Shown here: one piece after another, positions 8,925-19,058 of the stretch
How positions within the stretch are numbered: position 1 is the first letter of the stretch
How the letters are laid out: every line of letters starts with the position of its first letter
Assembly: GCA_016779945.1 (NCBI GenBank)
Contig: JADHMR010000009.1
Span: 1 to 38,162 of the forward strand
Reading direction: 5' to 3'
Length of the DNA stretch: 38,162 bases
DNA from: Bacteroidia bacterium
GTDB lineage: Bacteria; Bacteroidota; Bacteroidia; NS11-12g; UBA9320
The notes under the pieces: generated by a model
The model's input: only the letters and a program-made list of their open reading frames with translations
Databases searched by the model: none
What the model was told of the DNA's origin: nothing
Translations under genes and position numbers: made by a program

Positions 8925-10052
8925 ATGAAAAACCTATTCCTGCTTCTATTTTTAATTGGAGTTGAGGTGTCTGCTCAAAATCAAAATTTTCAGAATAGTG
9001 CTATGCGTCAATTGTATAATCTTGCGAATACTGAAAACAGACTTACCTTGGGCGGTTATGGTGAAGTAAATTTTAATGGATATAATGGCAAATCTAACCA
9101 AATTGACGTAAAGCGATTAGTGCTGTTGTTTGCATATAAATTTGACGATAGGGTACAGTTCGTTACTGAAGTCGAATATGAACATGTTAAAGAGGTCTAT
9201 GTAGAGCAAGCCTTCTTGAACTATGCTATCAACACTAATGTAAATATTAGGGCCGGTCTTATGTTGGTGCCTATGGGGATTATAAACGAGTATCATGAGG
9301 CAACCACTTTTAATGGTGTAGAACGGCCGAGCTTAGACGGAAAGATTATTCCAACAACATGGCGCGAAATTGGAATAGGCGTTTCAGGAAAATCAAATGA
9401 ACTTTCATTTCGGTATCAACTGTATGCCATGAATGGTTTTGTTTCTTTTAATGAAGGTTATGTTTTACGAGGTACAGATGGCTTAAGAAAAGGGCGTCAA
9501 AAAGGTGCTGAGTCGGTAAATTCTGACATTAATCTTTCTGCAAAGATTGAGTACTATGGTCTTCCCAATATTCGTTTTGGTTTGGCTGCATATATGGGTA
9601 AAACACAAACCACTGAGATTGACAACCCTGTAACTCAGGTAGGACTCACTATGTTAGGTGCAGATTATCGGTATATAAAAGGACGGTTTAGTTCACGCGG
9701 ACAGTGGGCTCAATCTTCACTTAAGGATGTTGCTGCTTATAACGCAGCTGGCAATACCGATTTGGGATCGCAAATGGGGGGGTATTATTTAGAAGCGGCA
9801 TATAACTTGTTGCCACTAACCAATCGTCAACGTCTCGATTTTTTTGTTCGTTATGAAGATTTTGATACTCACAAAAAAACAGAAGGCACATTAGAAGCTA
9901 ACGCTGGATTTCATCGCAAAGAGACAACGACAGGGTTTTCATATCACATTGCTCCAGGAGCAGTTTTTAAAGCAGATTATCAACACAAAAAGACCGCAGC
10001 CCCTATTGATGCTGTAGCCCAATTCAATGTGGGCGTTGGTTTCTTTTTCTAA
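8925..10052 (+). CDS. Outer-membrane porin (phosphate-selective OprO/P-like beta-barrel)
   Basis: 375 aa, signal peptide, LGGYGEVNFNGY..., repeated amphipathic strands, terminal GVGFFF. Confidence 0.75.
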   Translation: MKNLFLLLFLIGVEVSAQNQNFQNSAMRQLYNLANTENRLTLGGYGEVNFNGYNGKSNQIDVKRLVLLFAYKFDDRVQFVTEVEYEHVKEVYVEQAFLNYAINTNVNIRAGLMLVPMGIINEYHEATTFNGVERPSLDGKIIPTTWREIGIGVSGKSNELSFRYQLYAMNGFVSFNEGYVLRGTDGLRKGRQKGAESVNSDINLSAKIEYYGLPNIRFGLAAYMGKTQTTEIDNPVTQVGLTMLGADYRYIKGRFSSRGQWAQSSLKDVAAYNAAGNTDLGSQMGGYYLEAAYNLLPLTNRQRLDFFVRYEDFDTHKKTEGTLEANAGFHRKETTTGFSYHIAPGAVFKADYQHKKTAAPIDAVAQFNVGVGFFF

Positions 10053-10061
10053 TTTTAGAAT

Positions 10062-10583
10062 ATGAAAATATTTTCTTTCTCGGCTTTATGGTTATCTACC
10101 TCGCTTGCTTTGGCTTCGGTTTTTGTGTTGCCCTTGAGTCAGAAAGCTGAAAAAGAAATAAATAAAACTTTTGATGTAACTCAAACGACCTTGAATCTGG
10201 TTTTAACTCAAGATTACGAAGGGATTGGGCATGAACATTTTTTTCGTGTACTTCATGAGGAAAAGTTGTTGGGGTATGCCTATTTTGGAGAAGCGCCAAG
10301 CAAAACGGATACGTTTGAATATTTGGTAGTTTTTGATGTGAATTTTAAAGTTAAAAAAACAAAAGTGTTAGTTTATAAAGAAGACTATGGCGGAGAAATT
10401 GGGAGTAAGCGTTGGCTCAAGCAGTTTACAGACAAAAGCCCCAAAAATAGATTTGAATACCGACAAAATATTGCTGCCATATCTGGAGCAACAATTTCAG
10501 TAAAATCAATGACAGAAGCCATGAATAATCTCATGATTTCATTAGATTCGTGGCGTAATAATGGAGAACCACATAAAAAATAA
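10062..10583 (+). CDS. FMN-binding domain protein (probable covalent flavinylation site)
   Basis: N-terminal hydrophobic anchor; SGATIS near the C-terminus fits the S/T-GAT flavinylation motif of FMN_bind proteins. Confidence 0.75.
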   Translation: MKIFSFSALWLSTSLALASVFVLPLSQKAEKEINKTFDVTQTTLNLVLTQDYEGIGHEHFFRVLHEEKLLGYAYFGEAPSKTDTFEYLVVFDVNFKVKKTKVLVYKEDYGGEIGSKRWLKQFTDKSPKNRFEYRQNIAAISGATISVKSMTEAMNNLMISLDSWRNNGEPHKK

Positions 10584-11070
10584 TTTTCGTCTTAGACAAT
10601 TGCCAAAATATGCTAAATTAGCTTGTGCTGTTTTTGTGCTTGCTTTGTCCGTTGGCTATTTCACTGGACTAGCATTTGTATTCCATACAGAAACTACTAC
10701 ACCCGTTGGTCTAGAGGAGAACTATAATGGAAACGATGATAATCTTGAGACAATGGAAATGAAATTTAAAAAAAGTCCACGTGAAATGTTGACGATAATA
10801 CACACACATGTGTTAAGTATTTCATTAATTTTTTTCACTTTGGGACTGCTCTTGTTTTTTTCTGAAGTTCCTAAAAGCGTAAAATCTTTTTTACTTGTTG
10901 AACCTTATATTTCAATTTTGTTAACCTTTGGTGGTATCTACTTGTTGTGGTGTGGATTTGGGTTTATGGCCTATGTCGTTCTTGTTTCGGGTGTGTTGAT
11001 GACCCTTTCTTATGTGATCTCAGTACTTTACATTGCAAAGGAGTTGTGGTTAGCCTCAGTAAGGTACTAG
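10561..11070 (+). CDS. Four-TM membrane protein of unknown function with His pair
   Basis: 169 aa, about four TM helices, MLTIIHTHVLSISLIFF. Overlaps the FMN-binding gene by 23 nt. Confidence 0.7.
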   Translation: MENHIKNNFRLRQLPKYAKLACAVFVLALSVGYFTGLAFVFHTETTTPVGLEENYNGNDDNLETMEMKFKKSPREMLTIIHTHVLSISLIFFTLGLLLFFSEVPKSVKSFLLVEPYISILLTFGGIYLLWCGFGFMAYVVLVSGVLMTLSYVISVLYIAKELWLASVRY

Positions 11071-11079
11071 TATTTTTTG

Positions 11080-11087
11080 TATATTTG
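11080..11087 (+). promoter_or_regulatory. -7 element (TATATTTG) for guaB
   Basis: Matches TAnnTTTG, 26 bp upstream of ATG; no clear -33 seen. Confidence 0.5.
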
Positions 11088-11113
11088 CATGCAACAATTT
11101 TTAATCCGTTGCC

Positions 11114-12586
11114 ATGCAGCCTCTTCCCTCTAAAATCAGTAGCTTAGGTCTTACGTACGATGATGTCCTTTTGGTTCCTGCTTTTTCTGAAATTCTCCCA
11201 CGAGATGTAAAAATTTCTTCAAAATTTTCGAGAAACATTACCCTCAATGTTCCAATTGTTTCTGCAGCGATGGATACGGTCACCGAAAGTCAAATGGCCA
11301 TTGCTATGGCACGTGAAGGTGGTATTGGTGTGTTACACAAAAACATGACTATCGCGGATCAAGCCGATAAGGTTAGAAAAGTAAAACGCTCAGAGTCTGG
11401 GTTAATTATTGACCCCGTTACGCTACCTACTACAGCACTTGTTAGTGATGCAAAAAAAATCATGCAAGAATACCGCATTGGGGGTATTCCAATTGTTAAC
11501 GATAACGAAATTCTTGTTGGAATTGTGACCAATCGTGATTTGCGATTCGAAAAAAATAACGCCAGACCAATATTGGAGGTAATGACATCTGAGCATCTTA
11601 TTACTGCAGAGGAGGGGATTTCTATGGCAGCTGCTGAAGAAGTACTGCAAGCTCATAAAATTGAGAAACTTCCCGTAGTTGATGCTAATAAAAAGCTCAT
11701 AGGGCTTATTACATTCCGTGATATTACTCGAGTATCCATTACCCCACAGGCAAATAAAGATTCTTATGGAAGATTGAGAGTTGCTGCGGCTGTAGGTGTT
11801 ACTTCTGATGTAATGGAGCGTGTTGCAGCCTTGGCAAAAGCAGGTGTAGATGCTGTAGTTGTTGATACAGCACATGGGCACACTAAAGGTGTTGTTAGCG
11901 TTTTAAAAGAAATCAAAAAGGCATATCCAGAAATTGATGTTGTTGTTGGAAATGTTGCTACTTCTGAAGCGGCTACATTTTTACTAGAGGCTGGTGCAGA
12001 TGGAATAAAAGTGGGAATAGGTCCAGGATCTATTTGTACAACGCGAATTATTGCTGGTGTGGGATACCCGCAATTGTCAGCAGTATTAGAAGTAGCATCA
12101 GTTTTAGCCAATACCAAAGTGCCCTTAATTGCAGATGGTGGTGTACGCTACACAGGGGATATTGTAAAAGCGATTGCTGCTGGGGCTGATTGCGTTATGT
12201 TAGGTTCTTTGCTTGCTGGAACTAAGGAGTCACCCGGCGAAACAGTAATTTATGAGGGTAGGAAATTTAAGACCTATCGTGGAATGGGCTCTGTAGAGGC
12301 AATGAAAAAGGGTAGTAAAGACCGTTATTTCCAAGATGTTGAAGACGACATTAAAAAATTAGTCCCTGAAGGAATTGTTGGGCGAGTCCCATATAAGGGT
12401 GACCTAAATGAAAGTATTCATCAATTTATTGGCGGATTGCGCGCTGGAATGGGCTACTGCGGATCAAAAGATATCCCTACACTCAAGCAAACGGCACGAT
12501 TTGTGCAAATTACTTCTTCGGGAATTAAAGAAAGCCACCCCCATAATGTGCAAATAATAAAAGAAGCCCCAAACTACTCTCGATAA
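11114..12586 (+). CDS. guaB: Inosine-5'-monophosphate dehydrogenase
   Basis: 490 aa, tandem CBS domains, GVGPGSICTTRIIAGVG active-site loop, GADCVMLGSLLAGT. Confidence 0.97.
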   Translation: MQPLPSKISSLGLTYDDVLLVPAFSEILPRDVKISSKFSRNITLNVPIVSAAMDTVTESQMAIAMAREGGIGVLHKNMTIADQADKVRKVKRSESGLIIDPVTLPTTALVSDAKKIMQEYRIGGIPIVNDNEILVGIVTNRDLRFEKNNARPILEVMTSEHLITAEEGISMAAAEEVLQAHKIEKLPVVDANKKLIGLITFRDITRVSITPQANKDSYGRLRVAAAVGVTSDVMERVAALAKAGVDAVVVDTAHGHTKGVVSVLKEIKKAYPEIDVVVGNVATSEAATFLLEAGADGIKVGIGPGSICTTRIIAGVGYPQLSAVLEVASVLANTKVPLIADGGVRYTGDIVKAIAAGADCVMLGSLLAGTKESPGETVIYEGRKFKTYRGMGSVEAMKKGSKDRYFQDVEDDIKKLVPEGIVGRVPYKGDLNESIHQFIGGLRAGMGYCGSKDIPTLKQTARFVQITSSGIKESHPHNVQIIKEAPNYSR

Positions 12587-12590
12587 ATAT

Positions 12591-13433
12591 ATGCGTTTAG
12601 CTCTATTATCTTTTTTAACTTTTTTAACTACCTGCCATCTTGATGAAAGTAATGCTGATCGCATGGTTGCTCGTGTCAATGACAAGTATCTGTATGTATC
12701 GGAGCTTGAGGAAAATCTAGGGAATAATCTTTCTACAACTGATAGCGCATTATTAGTACAAAACTATATCAATACTTGGGCAAAAGAGCAGTTATTATTG
12801 GACAAAGCAGTATTTAATCTCAATGCATCTGAACAAGAGTCATTAGAAGATTTGATACGACGCTACAGGAATGATTTGTTTATTAAAACGTATCAGGAAC
12901 ATTGGCTAAAGGCACGAGTGGATACGGTTGTATCTTTAGAGGAAATAACCTCATACTACAGTGAAAACAAGAAAAACTTTAAACTTCACAACGATCTTTT
13001 GCGAGGTAGATATATTGAATTATCAACTTCAAACTTTGACAGAAACAGTGTGCGCAATGCATTCCGTCGATTTAACATCGAGGATCGCACGTATTTAGAT
13101 TCAATTTCATTACAGTTTAACAGCTCATTTCTCAACGATACCATTTGGCTTAGACCTCGAGTATTTTTTGGACGCATCAATCGCCCAGCACCTGAAAATT
13201 ATGAGCGTTATTTAAAAAGTAACCGTTTTTTTGAAATTGAAGATTCATTAAACCTATATTTGGTGTTTGTTGAAGAAGTAAGACGACGAAATGAAGTTGC
13301 GCCTATATCGCATGTGCGCTCCACCTTAAAACAGATAATTCTTAACAAGCGGAAACTTGATATGATGCGTCAATTTGACCGCGATGTTTTGGATGAAGCT
13401 GTTAAAGACAATGTATTTGAACAATATGACTAA
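12591..13433 (+). CDS. SurA-like parvulin-family lipoprotein (divergent)
   Basis: 280 aa, lipobox-like LTTC, SurA N-domain-like ARVNDKYLYVSELEENL. Directly upstream of surA. Confidence 0.65.
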   Translation: MRLALLSFLTFLTTCHLDESNADRMVARVNDKYLYVSELEENLGNNLSTTDSALLVQNYINTWAKEQLLLDKAVFNLNASEQESLEDLIRRYRNDLFIKTYQEHWLKARVDTVVSLEEITSYYSENKKNFKLHNDLLRGRYIELSTSNFDRNSVRNAFRRFNIEDRTYLDSISLQFNSSFLNDTIWLRPRVFFGRINRPAPENYERYLKSNRFFEIEDSLNLYLVFVEEVRRRNEVAPISHVRSTLKQIILNKRKLDMMRQFDRDVLDEAVKDNVFEQYD

Positions 13434-14784
13434 ACGTATTTTAATTTTTTGTGTGTTGGTTTATTCCTTTTCTTGGGCACAACCCCAAACACAAACTAGG
13501 CTAAAAATTGATGGGGTTACTGCTGTTGTGGGAGACTATGTTATTCTGGACTCAGATATTGATAAGGCATATATTGATCTTCAGTCTCAAGGAGTTTCTA
13601 CCAAAGATATTACACGGTGTAGTTTATTGGGTAAGCTTATGGAGGACAAACTCTATGCACATCATGCAGAGCAAGATAGTATTGAGGTAAGTAACGATGA
13701 TATCAATAATTATGTGGAGCAAACGATTGATTATTTTGTACAGCAGCTAGGCGGAATTGATAAGGTACTTGAGTTTTACAATAAAAAAGACGAACAAAGT
13801 TTCAGAAGCGAGCTTTTTGAAGTTAACCGTATTCAGCAGTTATCTCAACGTATGCAAGCTAAAATTATCGAAGATATTGAGGTTACCCCAGATGAAGTAA
13901 AGGTCTTTTTTAATGCCATTCCTGAAGACGAACTACCTGTTTTTGGAGCAGAACTTGAAATTGCTCAAATCGTGATTGAGCCAAAAGTTAATGCTGAAGA
14001 AGAAAAAAGAATTATTGAGCAGTTAGAGTCTATGCGTAATGATGTTTTGGAAAATGGTTCGTCATTTTCCTCAAAAGCTATTTTGTATTCACAAGATCCT
14101 GGCTCACGTTCAAGAGGAGGACGCTACACATTAGACCGAAATCGTCCGCAAATGGTTAAAGAGTTTAGGGAACAGGCTTATCGTTTACAAGAAGGTGAAA
14201 TTTCACAACCTTTTAAAACCGACTTCGGCTGGCACATTGTAACAGTAGATAAAATACGAGGTCGACAAATTGATGTTCGCCACGTGTTGCTAACCCCACC
14301 AGTCTCAAATGTTGCTTTGGGTCAGGCTCAAAATGAACTCAAACTCATTAAAAAGCGGATTGAAGATGGCGAAATTAGTTTTGCCAATGCTGCCCGGGAG
14401 TTTTCTTATGACAAAATTACTCGTGCAAATGGCGGTGTGCTAATTAACCCTTCCACTGGCGATACTCGATTTGAGCTGACTAAACTTGATCCGGAATTGT
14501 ATAATCAAATATTAAAACTTAAGGACAACGAAATTTCTATTCCTATTTTGGAAGAAGACCGCTCAGGAAATAAAAAATATAAGATTGTTATGGTCACTAA
14601 CCGCTTTGATCAACACCAAGCCGACTATGTGCAAGATTATGCTCGAATTAAGGATTTAGCACTCAAAGAAAAACAGCTAAAAACTATCGAAAATTGGATG
14701 AGAGAGAAAATTGCAGACACCTATGTTAGTGTTAATACAACAAGTCAATCCTGCGATTTTGCTAACAATTGGCTGAAGAAGTAA
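13426..14784 (+). CDS. surA: Periplasmic peptidyl-prolyl isomerase SurA
   Basis: ATG at 13426 gives signal peptide MTKRILIFCVLVYSFSWAQ. Two parvulin domains (GGRYTLDRNRPQMVKEFREQAYRLQEGEISQPFKTDFGWHIV; ...REFSYDKITRANGGVL). Confidence 0.87.
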   Translation: MTKRILIFCVLVYSFSWAQPQTQTRLKIDGVTAVVGDYVILDSDIDKAYIDLQSQGVSTKDITRCSLLGKLMEDKLYAHHAEQDSIEVSNDDINNYVEQTIDYFVQQLGGIDKVLEFYNKKDEQSFRSELFEVNRIQQLSQRMQAKIIEDIEVTPDEVKVFFNAIPEDELPVFGAELEIAQIVIEPKVNAEEEKRIIEQLESMRNDVLENGSSFSSKAILYSQDPGSRSRGGRYTLDRNRPQMVKEFREQAYRLQEGEISQPFKTDFGWHIVTVDKIRGRQIDVRHVLLTPPVSNVALGQAQNELKLIKKRIEDGEISFANAAREFSYDKITRANGGVLINPSTGDTRFELTKLDPELYNQILKLKDNEISIPILEEDRSGNKKYKIVMVTNRFDQHQADYVQDYARIKDLALKEKQLKTIENWMREKIADTYVSVNTTSQSCDFANNWLKK

Positions 14785-14845
14785 AATCCTATTTTTAAGA
14801 CTAGGCAGTTCATCTTCAAATACGTAATTTTGTAAAAAAATTGCA

Positions 14846-17800
14846 ATGAATGTAGCACACAAGTTACTTTCTCTTCTTTTTTCAACTCGCCTTACAGCTC
14901 TCCTTTTTGTTACGTTTTCGGTTGCTATGGGAATTGGCACATTTGTAGAAAGTGCTCACGATACTGCCACTGCTCGTATATGGATTTATAATGCTTGGTG
15001 GTTTGAAGCTATGATGCTAATATTTGTAGCAAATTTTTTAGGCAACATTAAAAGATATCGTTTGTTGCGTTGGGAAAAGTGGCCATTACTATTGCTGCAC
15101 CTTTCGTGGATTTTAATTATTATTGGTGCAGGGATTACTCGCTATGTTGGTTACGAGGGTGTTATGCCTATAAGAGAAGGAGAATACTCATCTTCTTTCC
15201 TCTCTGAAAAAACCTATTTATCTGTTTTTATAGATGGAGAAATTAACGGTGAGCCTAGGCGTAAACTTTTAGAAAGCGATATGTTGTTTTCTGAAGCCGC
15301 CGACAATTCATTCTCTTGGAAAAATGATTTTAACAAGATTCCCTTTTCAGTTAATTATGTAAACTTTATTAAGGGTGCAGAGGAGACTTTAGTAGAAGAC
15401 TCTGTCGGAGATTTCTATCTTAAAATTGTGGAGGCGGGTGATGGTAATCGTCATGACCATTATTTAAAAATGGGGGAGGTTTCTAGCATTCACAATATTT
15501 TATTTGCGTTCAATGCTCCCACCGAGGGCGCAATCAACATTACTCTAGAAAGCGAAGCCTATACAATTCAATCCCCTTTTGAGGGAACATTTTTGCGAAT
15601 GGCAGACCAGAAGCAAGGAGAGCTACTTGCAAATTCTCCCCAACCTTTAATGCTTCGTACATTGTATACTGCCGCGGGTATGCAATTTGTGTTTCCGGAA
15701 CCCATAGTAAAGGGAACATATCAAATAGTACGTTCTGAAGATCAGGAAAATGCAATACAAGACGCACTTACGCTATCTTTAAATGTAAATGGAGATCAAA
15801 AAGAAGTTACAGTTCTTGGCGCAAAGGGAGTTTCGAACCCTCCAATACAGGTTTCTGTTGGCGGACTTGAATTTTGGGTAAAATACGGATCTAAAGAAAC
15901 TAACCTTCCGTTTTCTATTCGACTTAATGATTTTATAGCCGAAAAATATCCAGGAACTGAAAAAAGCTATAGCAGCTTTATGAGTAAAGTTACGGTTCTA
16001 GACGACCCTACCTTTGATTATGACATTTATATGAATCATATTTTAAACCACAAGGGATATCGTTTTTTTCAAGCTTCTTTTGACCCTGATGAAAAAGGCA
16101 CAGTGCTTTCTGTAAATCACGATGCTTTAGGTACTGCGGTTACGTATACAGGCTATTTTTTACTTTACATTGGTCTAATGGGCTTGTTGTTTTTTGGGAA
16201 AACTCGTTTCAAGAAACTTGCTAAAATGCTAGATGATCTTCGACAAAAAAAGCGTGCGTTAACGTTGTTCTTAATTTTGGGTAGTACTTTCGGTTTAGCA
16301 CAAGAACATCAACACAGTCAGCCTAAGTTTGACGTAGACTCTGTATTGTTAGCCCAATCTGTTGATGTGGCACAAGCTGCCAAATTTGGCACCTTAGTAA
16401 TTCAAGATGCAGGTGGTCGTATGAAGCCTGTCAATACTTTTGCCTCTGAATTGGTGCGCAAAGTAAGTAAGTCAGATTCTTACAAAACTCTTGATGCTAA
16501 TCAAGTGTTAGTTTCTATAGCACAAAATCCTTTATTGTGGTATCAAGTGCCTTTTGTGTATTTAAAGCGTGGAAATGATAGTTTACGTTCTCTAATTGGC
16601 GTAGATAAAAAAGCAAAATACGCTACGTTTGCAAACTTTTTTGACGAACTTGGAAATTACAAATTAGCCCCACAGCTAGAACGCGCGTACAAGTCTGTAA
16701 CACCTAATCAATTCCAAAAAGACTTTATTGAAACCGATAGAAAGGTAAATCTATTGTATGCAGCCCTCGAAGGGAAAGTATTGCGTGTTTTTCCAATTCC
16801 AAACGATTTAAATAACCGTTGGATTTCTCTTCCCGAAGTTCGTGAAACCAATTTTCAAGGAGTAGATTCGTTGTATGTAAATAATGTTATTCCCCTTTAT
16901 TTTTCATCCCTAAGACAAGGTAAAATATCGCAAGATTATACCCAAGCAGATCAACTTTTAGAAAGTTTAAAAGGCTTTCAACAAAAATATGGATCAGCTG
17001 TAATTCCTACTCAAAAACAAATTGAAGCAGAGGTTCTGTATAACAAATACGACATTTTTAAACGTTTGTTTAGCTGGTATATGTATTCGGGTACATTGCT
17101 GTTTTTTGTACTGATTGCACAAATGCTTTACGATGTTAGTGTGCTTCGTGGGGTGATTCGCTTTTTTGTAATTGTTATTTCATTTCTTTTCGTACTTCAT
17201 ACAGGGGGATTAGCGGCACGGTGGTATATTTCTGGCCATGCACCATGGAGCGATGCGTATGAGTCTATGATATATGTAGCATGGGCAACAATGGGTATGG
17301 GACTTGCTTTTGGTCGAAAATCTAACCTTACTATTGCCGCAACTGCTTTTGTTACGTCCATGATTTTAATGATTGCGCATTGGAACTGGATGGATCCTGA
17401 AATCGCAAACCTGGTACCAGTCTTAGATAGTTATTGGTTAATGATTCACGTAGCGGTTATTGTTGGAAGTTATGGCCCTTTTGCTTTGGGAATGATTTTG
17501 GGTATAATTTCACTTTTCTTAATGTTGATTACGTCTAAAAAAACAAAAGAAAAAATGCGTCTTCACGTTGCAGAATTGACAGTAGTTAATGAGCTTGCAT
17601 TAACCGTTGGGCTTATCATGCTTACCATTGGAAACTTTTTAGGTGGTCAATGGGCAAACGAAAGCTGGGGAAGATATTGGGGATGGGACCCTAAAGAAAC
17701 ATGGGCCTTGATTAGTATTTTGGTGTATGCGTTTGTATTACATATGCGTCTGGTTCCTGGGCTACGGAGCAAGTGGATATTTAGCTTGGCTTCGGTAGTG

Positions 17801-17977
17801 GCTTTTGCTAGCATTATGATGACGTATTTTGGAGTAAATTTCTACTTGACAGGCTTGCACTCATATGCTAGCGGAGACAAGGTTATTACCCCTAGTTTTG
17901 TGTATTATGCCATAGCTTTTGTAGCTTTACTTGGAATTGCTTCGTATGGAAAAGCAAAAAAATACTTTTCAAAATAG
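14846..17977 (+). CDS. ccsBA: Fused ResB/CcsA cytochrome c biogenesis (heme export/ligation) protein
   Basis: 1043 aa; ResB-like N-terminus; WWD domain WGRYWGWDPKETW and C-terminal TM helices of CcsA. Confidence 0.92.
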   Translation: MNVAHKLLSLLFSTRLTALLFVTFSVAMGIGTFVESAHDTATARIWIYNAWWFEAMMLIFVANFLGNIKRYRLLRWEKWPLLLLHLSWILIIIGAGITRYVGYEGVMPIREGEYSSSFLSEKTYLSVFIDGEINGEPRRKLLESDMLFSEAADNSFSWKNDFNKIPFSVNYVNFIKGAEETLVEDSVGDFYLKIVEAGDGNRHDHYLKMGEVSSIHNILFAFNAPTEGAINITLESEAYTIQSPFEGTFLRMADQKQGELLANSPQPLMLRTLYTAAGMQFVFPEPIVKGTYQIVRSEDQENAIQDALTLSLNVNGDQKEVTVLGAKGVSNPPIQVSVGGLEFWVKYGSKETNLPFSIRLNDFIAEKYPGTEKSYSSFMSKVTVLDDPTFDYDIYMNHILNHKGYRFFQASFDPDEKGTVLSVNHDALGTAVTYTGYFLLYIGLMGLLFFGKTRFKKLAKMLDDLRQKKRALTLFLILGSTFGLAQEHQHSQPKFDVDSVLLAQSVDVAQAAKFGTLVIQDAGGRMKPVNTFASELVRKVSKSDSYKTLDANQVLVSIAQNPLLWYQVPFVYLKRGNDSLRSLIGVDKKAKYATFANFFDELGNYKLAPQLERAYKSVTPNQFQKDFIETDRKVNLLYAALEGKVLRVFPIPNDLNNRWISLPEVRETNFQGVDSLYVNNVIPLYFSSLRQGKISQDYTQADQLLESLKGFQQKYGSAVIPTQKQIEAEVLYNKYDIFKRLFSWYMYSGTLLFFVLIAQMLYDVSVLRGVIRFFVIVISFLFVLHTGGLAARWYISGHAPWSDAYESMIYVAWATMGMGLAFGRKSNLTIAATAFVTSMILMIAHWNWMDPEIANLVPVLDSYWLMIHVAVIVGSYGPFALGMILGIISLFLMLITSKKTKEKMRLHVAELTVVNELALTVGLIMLTIGNFLGGQWANESWGRYWGWDPKETWALISILVYAFVLHMRLVPGLRSKWIFSLASVVAFASIMMTYFGVNFYLTGLHSYASGDKVITPSFVYYAIAFVALLGIASYGKAKKYFSK

Positions 17978-18167
17978 TATCCGTTGGTGGGTCTATTCTG
18001 TCTGTGGATTACTGCTAACAGGTGCCGGACTGAGTGTTTTGGGGGAAGCCATTATTGCTAAAAATAATGGTGAGGCATGGTTTTTGGTTGGTACTCTAGC
18101 GTTGATATTAGTAAATACAGGAATATGTTTGGTAGCAGGAGCCGTTATCCTTCGATTAAAGAAATAA
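17946..18167 (+). CDS. Small two-TM membrane protein, unknown function
   Basis: MEKQKNTFQNSIRWWVYSVCGLLLTGAG...; overlaps the end of ccsBA. Confidence 0.6.
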   Translation: MEKQKNTFQNSIRWWVYSVCGLLLTGAGLSVLGEAIIAKNNGEAWFLVGTLALILVNTGICLVAGAVILRLKK

Positions 18168-18778
18168 TTTTTATTTCATCCTTTTTAGGAGGCTTTCTTT
18201 TTGCACAAGAGAAAAAGGGGAGTGGCTCGTTTCCACTGCTAGAAAAACCCAAGCCTAACTATGGATTGCTAATTCCAGAAGAAAAAGTTGAAGATTTTTC
18301 ATTTTTAAATAAGCCAAAAGATAATAATCTTTCTATGACGGACAATGAGCGGTTTATAGATCCAGGAGCTAAATATTTAAAAAAGTTAAGCAAAGAGGGT
18401 TCTGTTTCTAAGGATACCTATTTGGGTGATGTTTATTTTGGGGACATATTTACTATATCTAAAAGTGCTCAAATTTTATTGCGTGATTTTGGGCAAGAAG
18501 ATGGAGACCGCGTTCGGGTATTTGTAAATGAAAAGGAAGTTATCTCTAATATTACCCTTAAAAACCAATTTTTCACCATAAATCTCCCACTAATAGATGG
18601 TTTTAATAAAATTGATTTTCAGGCACTTAATCAAGGAAAATTATATCCCAATACAGCAGAGTTGCGTATTTATGATGATTTTGGAGTTACGCTTGCTATG
18701 AATCAATGGAATTTGTCTACACGTGCTAAGGCAACTATAATAATTATAAAAGAGGGAGACAATCTTCGAAAAGAATAA
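18125..18778 (+). CDS. Secreted protein of unknown function, probable beta-sandwich
   Basis: Open frame; start at 18125 gives MFGSRSRYPSIKEIIFISSFLGGFLFAQ signal-like N-terminus; GDRVRVFVNEKEVISNITLKNQFFTINLPL. Confidence 0.6.
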   Translation: MFGSRSRYPSIKEIIFISSFLGGFLFAQEKKGSGSFPLLEKPKPNYGLLIPEEKVEDFSFLNKPKDNNLSMTDNERFIDPGAKYLKKLSKEGSVSKDTYLGDVYFGDIFTISKSAQILLRDFGQEDGDRVRVFVNEKEVISNITLKNQFFTINLPLIDGFNKIDFQALNQGKLYPNTAELRIYDDFGVTLAMNQWNLSTRAKATIIIIKEGDNLRKE

Positions 18779-19058
18779 CTCCTGAAAAAATATAGGAATT
18801 ACATATTAGTGTAGTTTTTAGTGCCTTTTAAGCTTTTTTAGAAAATGTGCTGAGTCCCCAGTATGCGTTAAGCTAATGGAACTTTTTGGTGCTTTAAGGG
18901 GTTGTTACTAATTAATTCACTTCTTTATCCTCTTATTTGAATTTACTGCTAGAAATAAAAAAATCTTTTTCAAACTTTCACCCTAAATTGCGGTCTAAGA
19001 AAATAGTTAATATTATTTTTAATTAGATTTTAAAATATTAGTTAAATTGTACTTGTAA

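Noticed and set aside
11423-12117. Minus-strand ORFs of 152 and 117 aa
   Set aside because: Lie entirely inside guaB, an unambiguous conserved gene; shadow ORFs.
18815-18899. Approximate direct repeats TTTTTAGTGCCTTTTAAG / TTTTTGGTGCTTTAAGG upstream of the DUF1800 gene
   Set aside because: Only two imperfect copies in AT-rich DNA; not distinguishable from chance.
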